The notes beneath the pieces are model-generated. The model was not told the DNA's origin. It did not search any database and saw only the letters and a list, made by a program, of their open reading frames with translations. From contig CAVYYK010000044.1 of assembly GCA_963772635.1 (NCBI GenBank), forward strand, positions 124,001 to 188,000: DNA of 64,000 nucleotides, in the 5' to 3' direction. Within the stretch, counting starts at the first letter, position 1. Every line of letters starts with the position of its first letter. Source of the DNA: JAUXFS01 sp963772635. Lineage in GTDB: Bacteria > Pseudomonadota > Alphaproteobacteria > Rhodospirillales > Defluviicoccaceae. This document shows positions 17,327 to 27,359 of this stretch, piece by piece. The translations under genes and the position numbers were made by a program.

Positions 17327-18404
17327 ATGGGCGAGGGCAAATCGTATCGGATAGCGGTGATTCCCGGCGACGGCATCGGTCGGGAAGTGGTGCCCGAGGG
17401 CATGCGCGTGCTCGACGCGGTGGGCAGGACGTTCGGCTTCGCATTCGCCTGGGAGACATTCGACTGGAGTTGCGAGCGCTACGCCGAGACCGGTCGGATG
17501 ATGCCGGAGGACGGGCTCGACCAAATCAGCGGCCACGACTCGGTGTTCCTTGGGCGCGGTCGGCTTTCCTGGGGTGCCCGATCACGTGTCGCTGTGGGGT
17601 CTGCTGATCCCGATCCGCCGCCACTTCCGACAGTACGTCAACCTGCGCCCGGTTCGTTTGTTCGACGGCGTCCCCTGTCCGCTCGCCGGGCGTAAGCCGG
17701 GCGACATCGACTACTACGTCGTCCGCGAGAACAACGAGGGCGAATATTCCGATGCCGGCGGCCGCCTCTATGCGGGCACCGACGAGGAAATGGCGATCCA
17801 GGAGAGCATCTTCACCCGCAAGGGAGTCGACCGGATCCTGCGGTACGCTTTCGACCTCGCGCTGACCCGGGAGCGCAAGCACGTGACCAGCGCCACCAAG
17901 TCCAACGGCATCAGCATCACCATGCCGTTCTGGGACGAGCGGTTCGAGGCGATCGCCGCCGACTATCCGGACGTCACCACCGACAAGTTCCACATCGACA
18001 TCCTGACCGCCCATTTCGTCCGCAACCCGCACTGGTTCGACGTCGTCGTCGGCAGCAACCTGTTCGGCGACATCCTCTCCGATCTCGGGCCGGCGACCAC
18101 CGGCACGATTGCGATCGCGCCGTCCGCCAACATCAACCCGGAAAGGGACTATCCGTCGATGTTCGAACCGGTCCACGGATCGGCGCCCGACATCGCCGGC
18201 CGGGGCATCGCCAACCCGATCGGCCAGATCTGGTCGGGGGCGATGATGCTGGATCACCTGGGACACGCGGACGCCGCCGCCGCGATCATCACCGCCATCG
18301 AGACCGTGCTCCGCGACAGCGACGTCAAGACCCCGGACATGGGCGGAAAGGCGACGACCGAACAGCTCGGAGCCGAAATCGCCGCGGCGCTGCCGACGCC
18401 GTAA
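17327..18404 (+). CDS. Tartrate dehydrogenase / D-malate dehydrogenase family oxidoreductase (one frameshift)
   Basis: An NAD-dependent beta-decarboxylating dehydrogenase of the isocitrate/isopropylmalate family. It opens YRIAVIPGDGIGREVVPEG, and after a break near 17550 continues AVGFPGVPDHVSLWGLLIPI, YYVVRENNEGEYSDAGGRLY, VVGSNLFGDILSDLGP and FEPVHGSAPDIAGRG. The D-H-V-S-L-W-G-L-L-I-P segment is typical of the tartrate dehydrogenase (TtuC/DmlA) subgroup. Removing one G in GGG at the break gives a normal protein of about 358 residues. GGAGG lies upstream of ATG 17327. It is the last gene of the catabolic operon. Confidence 0.87.
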
Positions 18405-18407
18405 AGC

Positions 18408-18794
18408 TCAGTTGCGGCCCAAGGCGCGGCCGGGGAGTTTGGTGAACGCGAAGTAGGGCAGCATCGCGCAGAAGCAGGCGAGCACGAACAGCTTGTTGAT
18501 GAACCAGTTGGTGGTCCACATCGTCCACTCGGGCGCCGACAGGAACAGGGCGAACTTGATGACGATGATGGCGATCTCGACCACCGAGACGCCGATGGCG
18601 AGGGCGACGGTGTAGCGCTGCCAGTGGAGCAGCGCCCACGCCAGCCACAGGTGCGCCACCCACCAGAAGTCCCAATAGACGTGGGTGCCGATCGGAACAC
18701 CCTCGGCCAGGGCGAAGGCGACCGGGAACACGAACTTGATGGTCAGCGTCCACGCCGCCAGGATGATAAGCGTATGGGCGAAGAACGGGATCAT
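18408..18794 (-). CDS. Small integral membrane protein, unknown
   Basis: The protein of 128 residues has four predicted hydrophobic helices (about 8-30, 42-58, 62-88, 102-118) with many Trp and Phe, starting MIPFFAHTLIILAAWTLTIK. No ribosome binding site is clear. It lies 25 bases after the stop of the aldo/keto reductase on the same strand and could be its membrane partner, for example in electron transfer, but no redox motif is visible. I do not recognise the family. Confidence 0.6.
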   Translation of the reverse strand: MIPFFAHTLIILAAWTLTIKFVFPVAFALAEGVPIGTHVYWDFWWVAHLWLAWALLHWQRYTVALAIGVSVVEIAIIVIKFALFLSAPEWTMWTTNWFINKLFVLACFCAMLPYFAFTKLPGRALGRN

Positions 18795-18819
18795 GGGCGC
18801 GTCGCCGGAATAGCGTGCT

Positions 18820-20032
18820 CTATCCGAGCCGGGTGGCGGCATCGCGGGTGAGGTCCGGGATCGGCAGGCCGAACGGGCAGGCGTTGCGGCAGGCCTGGTG
18901 GGCGCAGCCGAGGCAGGCCGAGGCGCCGTCGCCGAGACGGGCGTAGTCGGCTTTGGCGAGGGTGCGGTCTGCCGTAGTCGACGTCGTACATCCGCGTCCT
19001 CAGCACTTCGGCGATCTCCACCCCGTCCGGACAGGCGCCCTCGCAGCCGTTGCAGCCGTGCCGGCAATAGTTGGTGTTCTGCAGATAGGCGTAACGGGCG
19101 AGGAGGTTGAAGTCCTCGCCGCGGACCTCGCCGTCGCCCGAGGCCGCCACGTACTCGTCGATCTCCGCCATGCCGGTCATCGAAATCACCAGCGCATCGA
19201 CCCTCGGGCTCGACAGCACCCAGCGGAACGCGGCCTGGGCGAAGGTGGCGCCCTCCCATTCGTACGGACGCATGTCGTTGAGGCGGGCGCCCATCAGCGT
19301 CTTCATCGCGATGACGCCGATGTCCTTGCCCTTGGCCTTGTCGAGGGCCCGCGGCAGGTCCGGCTGGATGGCGGGGAAGTTGATGGTGTCGCGTAGCCGG
19401 GAATAGAAATCCGGATCCTGGCCGAAATTGTAGGCGACCAACACCACGTCGACGAGATCGTGATCGATGGCGTAGTCGAGACATTCGACCAGCCGGCTGC
19501 CGTGACCGGACATGCCGCGAAAGCGGATCTTTCCCTGTTGCTTGGCGCGCTCGGTGAACGCCGCCCACTCGGCGTTGCGCATGCGATCGACGTCGTTGAC
19601 CGCGTGATTGAAGTAGATGTCGAGATAGTCGGTCTTCAGCCGGCGGAGGCTGCCCTCGAGCGCCTCCATCATCTCTTGGCGGGTGTCGCCGGCCCCGGCC
19701 TTGGTCTTGGAGCCGAGCACGACCTTGTCGCGGACGCCCCGGAGGCCCTCGCCGATCGCCTCCTCGGCATAGCCGAAGCGGTAGCTCTCGGCGGTGTCGA
19801 AATAGCTGACGCCGCGGTCGAGGGCGTGGCGTACCAGGTCCGGGTCGGTCAACGACGACGAGCCGAACGAGATGTCGGACACCGTCAGTCCGGTCTTGCC
19901 GAGGGTCACATAGCGGCGGATGCGTGGGGGGCCATCGGCACTGTCGCTCGATCTGTCGGCGAACGCGTTCAGCCCGTAGAGACCGGCGGCGGCGGCGGTG
20001 CCGAGACCGAGAAACCCGCGGCGATCGATCAT
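18820..20032 (-). CDS. Tat-exported aldo/keto reductase with C-terminal Fe-S clusters (one frameshift)
   Basis: The N-terminus MIDRRGFLGLGTAAAAGLYG is a Tat signal (RRGFLG). The AKR barrel shows VSYFDTAESYRFGYAEEAIG with catalytic Asp and Tyr, Lys in GSKTKAG and His in FNHAVND. After the barrel comes a Cys cluster, CRHGCNGCEGACPDGVEI. A frame break near 18960 is followed in the next frame by CLGCAHQACRNACPFGLPIP, a second 4Fe-4S-type motif, ending at TAG 18820-18822. AKRs with C-terminal ferredoxin-like motifs are known, and export with folded cofactors by Tat fits. The electron partner is unknown. Confidence 0.8.
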
Positions 20033-20126
20033 CTCCGTATTCCCCGTTGCGATCCGTTCCCGCTGGAAAATGTATGTGTCGTCCCGGTCGGGTTCAATCA
20101 CTTTGGTCCGGGCGCCGCCCGTTCCT

Positions 20127-20825
20127 TTACGTGCCGCGACGGCCCTGGGCGGGGATCTTCGGCGGTTTTTCGGGGCGGTGGCGGCCCCAGACGCGGCTGT
20201 AGTAGCTGTCGGCCAGGTTGAGGGCGCCAATCGGGTTGTGGGCGAGCACCCGGTCCTTGGCGACGAGGACGGTGGCCAAGCCCTCGGAATAGCGAAAGAA
20301 CAGGCTGTCGTGGCCGACGCAGAGACCCATGACCACGTTGAGTTCGCAGCCGGCGCGGTTGAGCAGCGTCGCCTGCGAGACCGGATTGCACATGAACTCG
20401 TGGCCGCCGGGGCGGATCTTCTGGGCGTCGGCGAGGCCGATATTCTCCTTGTCGATGCCGCCGTGCTTGCAGGCGACCGAGGCCACCTCGAAGCCGTGGC
20501 TCTCGAGGATCTGGCTCAGGGTGTTGGCGTGATCGACGAAGCTGATGCAGCACGCGATGCCGATCTTGGTGAACCCCATCTTGTGGGCGAAGGCGCAGAT
20601 CTCCTCGACCCGCGACCACTTGCAGTAGCCCTCGCCCTCGACCTCGGCGGAGACCCGGGCGACGCGGCGGACCTCGGGGGTCTCGTACTCGGCCCAGGCG
20701 GCGTCGATGCCGTCGGCATCCACCTCGGTCGGGCAGAACCCCGGCCCCCGCTCGCGGGATTCACCCTGGCGGCAGGCGCGGACGGTTGGCGGACAGTACG
20801 CGCATCCGGGATCGTCGTATTTCAT
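20127..20825 (-). CDS. DUF1847 cysteine-rich metal-binding protein
   Basis: The protein of 232 residues begins with CAYCPPTVRAC, continues with GFCPTEV and has more conserved Cys in YCKWSRVEEICAFA, IGIACCISF, SVACKHGG and FMCNP. Ends such as MGLCVGHDSLFFRYS and KDRVLAHNPIGAL match the DUF1847 family. These Cys-rich proteins occur mostly in anaerobic or redox-versatile microbes and are presumed metal or Fe-S binding, with unknown function. It lacks a signal peptide, so it is cytoplasmic. It lies 94 bases upstream of the Tat-exported reductase and probably shares its transcript. Confidence 0.8.
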   Translation of the reverse strand: MKYDDPGCAYCPPTVRACRQGESRERGPGFCPTEVDADGIDAAWAEYETPEVRRVARVSAEVEGEGYCKWSRVEEICAFAHKMGFTKIGIACCISFVDHANTLSQILESHGFEVASVACKHGGIDKENIGLADAQKIRPGGHEFMCNPVSQATLLNRAGCELNVVMGLCVGHDSLFFRYSEGLATVLVAKDRVLAHNPIGALNLADSYYSRVWGRHRPEKPPKIPAQGRRGT

Positions 20826-21014
20826 CGATATGTTCCGCAGTGATGTCGGTGGTCCGCGTCACGCCGATTTCGAGTCCGGAGGCCGGCCCGGCATCACATA
20901 TCCGCGACATCGCGGCCGAGATCTTACAACATCGGGTGAGACGCACCACGTAGAAACCCTAGTATCGATTGAGGGGTAACCATAGAGCGGGTTGATGGCA
21001 AGGGGGGCTTGACC

Positions 21015-24000
21015 ATGACGCAGGGGAAAGGTGCGCGGCCGGGTGCTGGGAACCGCGACCTCAACCTCGCCAAAATCACGGCGCCGGCGCCGTCGGAGAT
21101 CGTCGAGCGCCCCAGACTTGTGCGCCTGTTCGAACAAGCCCTGTCGAAACCGGTGGTCTGGGTCTGCGGGACCGGCCGGGGCCGGCAAGACGACTCTCGC
21201 CGCCAGCGGTCTCGCTCGGCGGCGGGGCGGGAGCCTGCTCTGGTACCAGGTCGATGCCGGCGACGGCGATCCGGCGTCGCTGTTTCATTACCTGAACCTC
21301 GGCTTGCGATCGGCGGTACCGCGTTCGCGCAAGCGGCTGCCCGTGTTCATGCCGCATCTGAAGGGCAGCCTCGACACCTTCTCCCGTCGATTCTTCCGCG
21401 AATTGTTCGGCCGACTGGGCCTCAAGTTCGTGCTCGTCTTCGACAAGTCCAGGACGCTCCCGCCGGTCACCCTTTCTCGACATCGTCACCGCGGCGGCCG
21501 ACGAGATGCCCGCCGGCGGGCACTTGGTGTTGATCAGTCGCGAGAAGGCGGTGGCGGCATTCAGCCATCACCGGGCGCGGCGCCGGATGGCCGAGATCGG
21601 CTGGGAAGACCTGCGGTTTCGCCGGGACGAAGTGGCGGCGCTCCTCGCCCTCCTCGGCTCCGAACCGTCGGCTGCCAAGCTGAGCGAGATCATGCAGGTC
21701 AGCCAGGGCTGGGTCGCCGGCATCATTCTGATGGTCGCCAACCCGGGGCAAACCGTGGCGGCCACTATCGACCATCAAGAGTTGGAGGCTGTCTTCGATT
21801 ATTTCGCCGTCGAAGTGCTGGAACGGATGGAAAGATCCGTTCGCAAGTTTCTGGTCAAGACCGCGTTCCTGTCGACGGTGACGCCGTTCGCCGCGGCGGA
21901 GGTGAGCGGACATGCGGAGGCCGGCGCAATTCTGGAACGGCTGAGCCGGCGCGGGTTTTTCGTGGTCCGTCGGTCGGGCGGGCTGATCTACGAGTATCAC
22001 CCGCTGTTTCGCCGCTTTCTCAAGGATCGTGCGGGCAGGGAGCTCGCTTCCGCCGAGCGGGACGATCTGAAACGGCGCTCGGCCGTTGCGCTCGCCGCCG
22101 GCGGACAGGTCGAGACCGCTGGCGCGCTGATCCGCGAGATGGAGGACTGGCAGGAGCTCGCGGGGTTCGTCAATTCCCAGGCCCGCTCTCTCATCCGTCA
22201 CGGCCGCTACGAGGCTCTCGCGGCGTGGGTGGACGGAATTCCCAAACGAGGTTCTGAAGGAGCATCCGTGGCTGCGCTACTGGCAGGGGGTGTCCAGAAC
22301 GTTCGCCAATCCGGAGGGCGCGGAGACGGCGCTGACGGACGCGTACCAGGCGTTTTTCGCTGCCGGTGACGCGGTCGGCGCCTATGTCTCCTGGGCGCGA
22401 ATCGTCGACTTCCTCACCGAATTCGTCCGTTACGGTGAAAAACTGGACGGCTGGATCGATGCGTTCGAGGCTTGACAGCGTCCTTTCCCGTCTATCCGTC
22501 GAAGGAAATCGAATGCCGGGTGGCGGTGAGCATGCTCGCCGCGCTCGGGTACCGCCGGCCCTGGCACCCGGAAATCCGCCGGTGGGGCGAACGCGCCGTG
22601 CGGCTGGCGGACGAGGTGGGCGATGCGGCCCTGCAATTCGAGGCCTGCTTCCACCGGCTCCATTCCATCGTCTTCGAACCGTTCCGACTGGAGCGTACGC
22701 TGCTTCTGGAGAAGTTGCGCAAGCTCCTCGGACATCCCGATCTTCCCCTGATCGACAAGCTCCGGCACGATTTCGTCCTCACCGCACACCACGCACTGTT
22801 GGGCGAGCACGAGGCCTGCGTCCGCGCCGGCACCGCAGCCATCGCGGCAGCCAGGGACCATGGGCTGAATTGGTTCGTCTCCACCGTTCTTTACAATATC
22901 GGGCGCAGCTACCTGAACGCCGGCAATCTGGCCAGAGCGGCCGAGAATCGCCGGCGAGATCATGGCGCTTTCACCCGCGGCCGGAGACGCGGCCCTGTGT
23001 TACGCCCATTCCTTGACCGGCGCCGAGCGCTATCTGCTCGGCAGGTTGAGCGAGGCGGAGGCAGAAATCGAAGTGGCGCTCGCTTATCTGGGCGACTCGT
23101 CCGACACCTGGGGGCACCTGATCTCGCGCTTCATCGTCGCGCACGTGTTTGCCGAACAGGGAAAACCGGAAGCCGCACGCGAGCAACTCGCCCGCTTGCG
23201 ACGGTTCGGCAAACTCAGCGGCAACGACGTCGGTGCTCCATCACTGTCTGCTCTGCGAAGCCGAGGTCGCGCTCGCCAAGGGTGACGTGGAAACCGCCAT
23301 CGGCCGGCTTCGACGGGGGCTGGCGCTCGGCAGCGAGGCCAACCGTCTATACTTGGCAACCTGGCGCCCGGCCGCCCTTGCCGGCTGATGGCGGTGGCAC
23401 TGGAGCACGATGTCCATGTGGACACGGTTCGGGCCATCATCCGTGCGCGGCAGCTGACACCGCCCGCCGCTGCACGGGCTCTCGAGACTTGGCCACGGCG
23501 GTTGCACATCCATACCTTCGGCGATTTCAGCATCTACCGGGACGGGGAGCGGCTTGGCTTCTCCCGCAAGGCGCCGCAGAAGCCGCTGGAGCTGCTCAAG
23601 GCGCTGATCGCGTTCGGCGGCCGCGGTGTCGGCATCGAGCGGCTGAAGGACGCGCTGTGGCCCGAAGCCGAAGGCGACAAATCTCAGCAAAGCTTCGAAA
23701 TCACCCTTCATCGCCTGCGCAAGGTTCTCGGCGTCGACGGCGCGTTGATCGCCGGCGAGAACCGGCTGACGCTGTCCTCGGACCACTGTTGGGTGGACCT
23801 GTGGGAGCTCGAACAGGTGATCGGGGAACTGGGCGACATCGTTGCCTACAGAGTTCCCCGGGGTCCGATGACCGGTTGGCGGAACTCACCCGACGGGTGC
23901 TCGACCTTTATCGGGGCGGGTTCCTGGACGCGCTCTCGAAGCGCCGTGGGCGAGGGCGGGGGAACGGCAGATGGCCTACGCACCGCCGCGTCTGTCGGGA

Positions 24001-24169
24001 ACTGGGGCGCCTGTGGCAGAGCCGCGGTCACCGGGATCTGGCCGACGCGTGCGAGGACAAGGCCCGCGACATCCAGAGGGACACACGGGCGAGCGAGGGG
24101 AGGGGGCGGGGCGGACTCCGCCGCCGGGGGACGCGCAGCGAGCGCGCGACGGCGCGCCGGCAGATGTGA
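21015..24169 (+). pseudogene. Large STAND (MalT-like) ATPase-TPR transcriptional regulator with winged-helix and BTAD-like end, broken by many frameshifts
   Basis: Reassembling frames gives one protein of about 1040 residues. The N-terminus has a P-loop (GPAGAGKTTLA once an extra G near 21170 is ignored), then MalT-like segments (EMPAGGHLVLISRE, VSQGWVAGIILMVAN, LSRRGFFVVRRSGGLIYEYH, HPLFRRFLKDRAGRE). A helical TPR-like region follows (22470-23390). Near the C-terminus is an OmpR/SARP-type winged helix (HIHTFGDFSIYRDGERLGFS, APQKPLELLKALIAFGG, IERLKDALWPEAEGD, FEITLHRLRKVLG) and part of a bacterial activator domain (LYRGGFLDAL, EAPWA). At least nine frame changes interrupt it, some plus one and some minus one, so real decay is possible. 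Its targets are unknown; DUF1847 is divergent. Confidence 0.7.
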
Positions 24170-24487
24170 CGAGCGGGCAGCGAGACATGCGCGGAACTTC
24201 GGGCGCCTTCGGGGCAGGGGTACGAGATGAGCGCCATCGGTAAGCCATCTGTAAGGCGGCGCGTGCCAGGGTACCGCAGGGTGCCAAAGCAGGGGGACGG
24301 GGATGGCAGGGGGGCCGCGCTCCCCGCGCTGGCAGCGCCAGCGGCCGGCCGGGCGGCGCGAGCGGCAGCAGGCGATGGACCGGGCAGAGGAAGGGGCGAC
24401 GGCCGCGCACACGGGTGCACCGCAGGCTCGAACCGGTGGTTGTTGTGACGACGTTGCGGGAGGGAACATGGAGGACGTGGACGGGGG
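24170..24487. other. G-rich stretch without a recognisable gene
   Basis: These 318 bases are strongly G-biased on the plus strand. Several frames are open by composition alone (for example 24303-24617), with low-complexity Arg/Gly/Ala translations. No ribosome binding site, family motif or terminator is evident. It lies between the broken regulator and a hemerythrin remnant and is best read as degraded sequence. Confidence 0.4.
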
Positions 24488-24750
24488 TGGTCCAGGGATC
24501 TCAGCACCGGCATCACCTTTCTCGATGGCGAGCACCGCGGCTGATCCGGTGCTATCGCGACCTGTGCGGCAGGTGCGCGGCACGGTGGACCAGGGGTTCG
24601 CGATGCTTCAACGCTGAAGGACAGCTGCCAACACTTTGCCACGAGGAGCGGGTGATGCGCAACATCGGTTACCGCTTCGCCGCACAGATCGCCGACAAGG
24701 TGTCGCGGACTCGGCGATCACACTCGGCACGTTTTACGACGACGATCTGA
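24488..24750 (+). pseudogene. Decayed bacteriohemerythrin-like gene
   Basis: Three frames together resemble a hemerythrin domain. WSRDLSTGITFLDGEHRG (frame from 24488) gives the opening 'W....s.Gi..iD.eH..LI' with the first iron-ligand His. LIRCYRDLCGR follows in the next frame. Then CQHFA and EERVMRNIGYRF match the conserved 'HF..EE..M...gY' with further iron ligands. An in-frame TGA and at least two slips separate these pieces, and no start codon with a binding site precedes them. Hemerythrins bind O2 at a di-iron site. This copy cannot be functional as read. Confidence 0.55.
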
Positions 24751-24844
24751 CGCGCTGGCAAGCTTATGGTTGATCCGTAGGCCGCGTGGGTGTGCTATCG
24801 ATCGTCGGGTGGTTCAGTTGAGCAGGCATGATCGGTGAGGTCCC

Positions 24845-25822
24845 TCATTTGAGCCCTTTTTCCCAGTAGTACCTGAGCGCGCCCGGGTAAATCGGCGCCG
24901 AGAGGCCGTCGTTGACCATGCGGGTCTTCTCCAGGTTGGCCAGTGCCGGATGGAATTTCTTGAATTCCTCCAGGTTGTCGAACACCGCCTTGACCACCTC
25001 GTAGACGATGAGGGGGTGGGTGCGCGAGGACGCGACCAGGGTGGCGCCCAAACCGAAGGTCTTGACGGCTTCCGGGGACCCTTCGTACATCCCGCGCGGG
25101 ATCGTCGCGTCCCAGTAGTAGGGGTGTTCGGCGATGAGCTTGTCGATGGCCGGCCCGGTCACCGGGACGAGAACGGCGTTGCAGGACTTGATCATGTCCT
25201 GGATGGATCGGTTGGGATGACCGACGATGAAGACGACGGCATCGATCTTGCCGTCACACAGGGCACGCGCCTGCTCTTCCGTCGGAAGCTCGGTGGCCAG
25301 GGCGAAATCGGCCGTCGTCCAACCCATGGCGGCCAGGACGATTTCCGCAGTCGCTCGGCTCCCCGACCCCGCGGGGCCGACATTGACCCTCTTGCCCTTC
25401 AGATCGGTGAACTGTCGGATTCCGGAATCGCGGCGGGCGACGACGGTGAACGGCTCTTGATGTAACGAGAAGACGGAGCGAAGCTCGCTGTCCGGCCCCG
25501 CCTCGGCGAAGCCGTCGGTGCCATTGACGGCGTGATACTGCCAGTCCGATTGCACCAGGGCGAGGTCGAGATTGCCGGCGCGGAGGGCATTGAGGTTGGA
25601 GATCGAGCCTTCCGTGATTTCGGCCAGGCAGCGGATGCCGTGCTCGAACCGGTTCTCGTTGACCAGATGGCAGATTGCCCCGCCCGCCGGATAGTAGATG
25701 CCGGCCTCGCCGGCGGTGCCGATGGTGATCAACACCGGCCGATCCGCCGACAAAGCAGCGGCCGACACCAGCAACCCGATACACGTCACCACGAGCCACG
25801 TTATCGCCTTTGATCTCGTCAC
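24845..25822 (-). CDS. TAXI family TRAP transporter solute-binding receptor
   Basis: The protein of 325 residues has a signal peptide (VVTCIGLLVSAAALSA) and the TAXI fold: ITIGTAGEAGIYYPAGGAIC, ITEGSISNLNALRAGNLDLA, FTDLKGKRVNVGPAGSGSRA and YYWDATIPRGMYEG. TAXI receptors feed fused TRAP permeases (DctMQ) and often bind glutamate- or dicarboxylate-like ligands. No permease gene adjoins it, so it is either an orphan receptor or works with a permease elsewhere. It is transcribed away from the MscS gene. Confidence 0.92.
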   Translation of the reverse strand: MTRSKAITWLVVTCIGLLVSAAALSADRPVLITIGTAGEAGIYYPAGGAICHLVNENRFEHGIRCLAEITEGSISNLNALRAGNLDLALVQSDWQYHAVNGTDGFAEAGPDSELRSVFSLHQEPFTVVARRDSGIRQFTDLKGKRVNVGPAGSGSRATAEIVLAAMGWTTADFALATELPTEEQARALCDGKIDAVVFIVGHPNRSIQDMIKSCNAVLVPVTGPAIDKLIAEHPYYWDATIPRGMYEGSPEAVKTFGLGATLVASSRTHPLIVYEVVKAVFDNLEEFKKFHPALANLEKTRMVNDGLSAPIYPGALRYYWEKGLK

Positions 25823-26002
25823 TGTTCGATGACCCTCTCCTTGACCTCTCCATCATACCGTGCGCGCGAGAATATCGGAACTCTCGGGAAAAAGTGAGGA
25901 AGCTGCCGGGTTCCGGAACCGCCCGCGACGTTTCGCCGATTGATCCGGGCGACATCCGCAACCCATACTTCACCGGAACCGCTCAGCAAGGAGACGCAAC
26001 AG

Positions 26003-27350
26003 ATGTATGGATACGACAGGATCATCGATCTAATCGCGATTGCAAATTTGCAAATGCGGATCGAGCACTGGATTTTGACGGAGGTCCTCGTTTGGACCAC
26101 GCTCGGTCAGATCGCCGTCACGATCGTTGGCTTCGTCATCGCCCATTTCCTCGCCCGGCCGATCGGGGGGCGGTTGCGGGCGTTTCTCGCACGAAGACAA
26201 TGGGCGCAAACGGGATTTCCGGTGATCGCCCATCTGGCGGTGTCGCAGACTTTCCCGATCGTCGCGCTCCTGCTTCTGTGGTCCCTGGCGGCATTCGCAT
26301 CCGTCTTCGGTTGGCCTCGCCTTCTGTTGACCACGTTCGTCAACTTGCTCGCGGTGTGGCTGGTTATCCGTCTGACGTCCGGGAATCATCCGCGACGAGG
26401 CCTGGTCGAAGTTCATCGCGATCGTCGCGTTTGCCGTCGCAACGCTGAACATTCTTGGATCTTTTGCAGCCGACGGTCGAGTTTCTCGACGGTATCGGTA
26501 TCGACGGTCGGCGGCGTCTATCTGTCGCTGTTTTCGGTCGCGACGGTGGTATTGGAACTCGCCATTCTGCTTTGGCTCGCCATGGTATGCTCCCGGCTTC
26601 TGGATCATCGTATCCGCAAGGCGCGCAGCCTGACGCCCTCGATCCAGGTGCTGATGGGCAAGCTGTTGAAGTCGACGCTGGTCGTCGTGGCGTTCGTCAT
26701 CGCGTTGAAAAGCATCGGCATCGATCTCACCGCCTTCGCGGTGTTCACCGGCGCGATCGGCGTCGGCATCGGTTTCGGCCTGCAGAAGCTCGTATCCAAT
26801 CTGATCAGCGGCATCATTCTGTTGCTGGACAAGTCGATCAAACCAGGGGACGTGATCGAGGTCGGAGAGAGCTTCGGCTGGGTATCGTCGCTCGGCGCGC
26901 GGTACGCTTCGGTGACGACGCGCGACGGCAAGGAATGGCTGATCCCCAACGAGGACCTGATCACCCAGCGGGTGGTCAACTGGTCGTTCAGCAACGATCG
27001 GCTCCGGCTGCCGATCCCGCTCGGAATCTCTTACAATTCCGACGTGCGCCTAGGCGATGGCGCTGGTCGAGGAGGCGGCATTGGCGACCAACCGGGTGTT
27101 GAAGGATCCGGCTCCGGTCTGCCGGTTGATGGGCTTCGGCGACAGCTCCGTCGATCTCGAACTGCGCATCTGGATCAACGATCCGTCGGCGGGCGTGGTC
27201 AACGTGCGCAGCGCGGTGCTGCTCGAGATCTGGGACCGGTTCCACGCCAACAACATCTCGATACCGTTCCCGCAGCGCGACCTTCACATGAAGGACGGCT
27301 CCGAACTGAACGTGGTCGTGCACCGCGCCCGGGAGACGATGGCGGCCTGA
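26003..27350 (+). CDS. MscS family mechanosensitive channel (several frameshifts)
   Basis: ATG 26003 follows AAGGAG by 9 bases. The N-terminal part has several transmembrane helices, and the MscS core reads FTGAIGVGIGFGLQKLVSNL (pore helix TM3), then ISGIILLLDKSIKPGDVIEV and TRDGKEWLIPNEDLITQRVV (beta domain). The C-terminal alpha/beta domain is in another frame (MGFGDSSVDLELRIWINDPS, IPFPQRDLHMKDG). Breaks lie near 26385, 26460, 26510 and 27053; removing one base at each gives a continuous family-like sequence of about 448 residues. The channel would release solutes on hypo-osmotic shock. Confidence 0.83.
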
Positions 27351-27359
27351 TCCGCGCGG

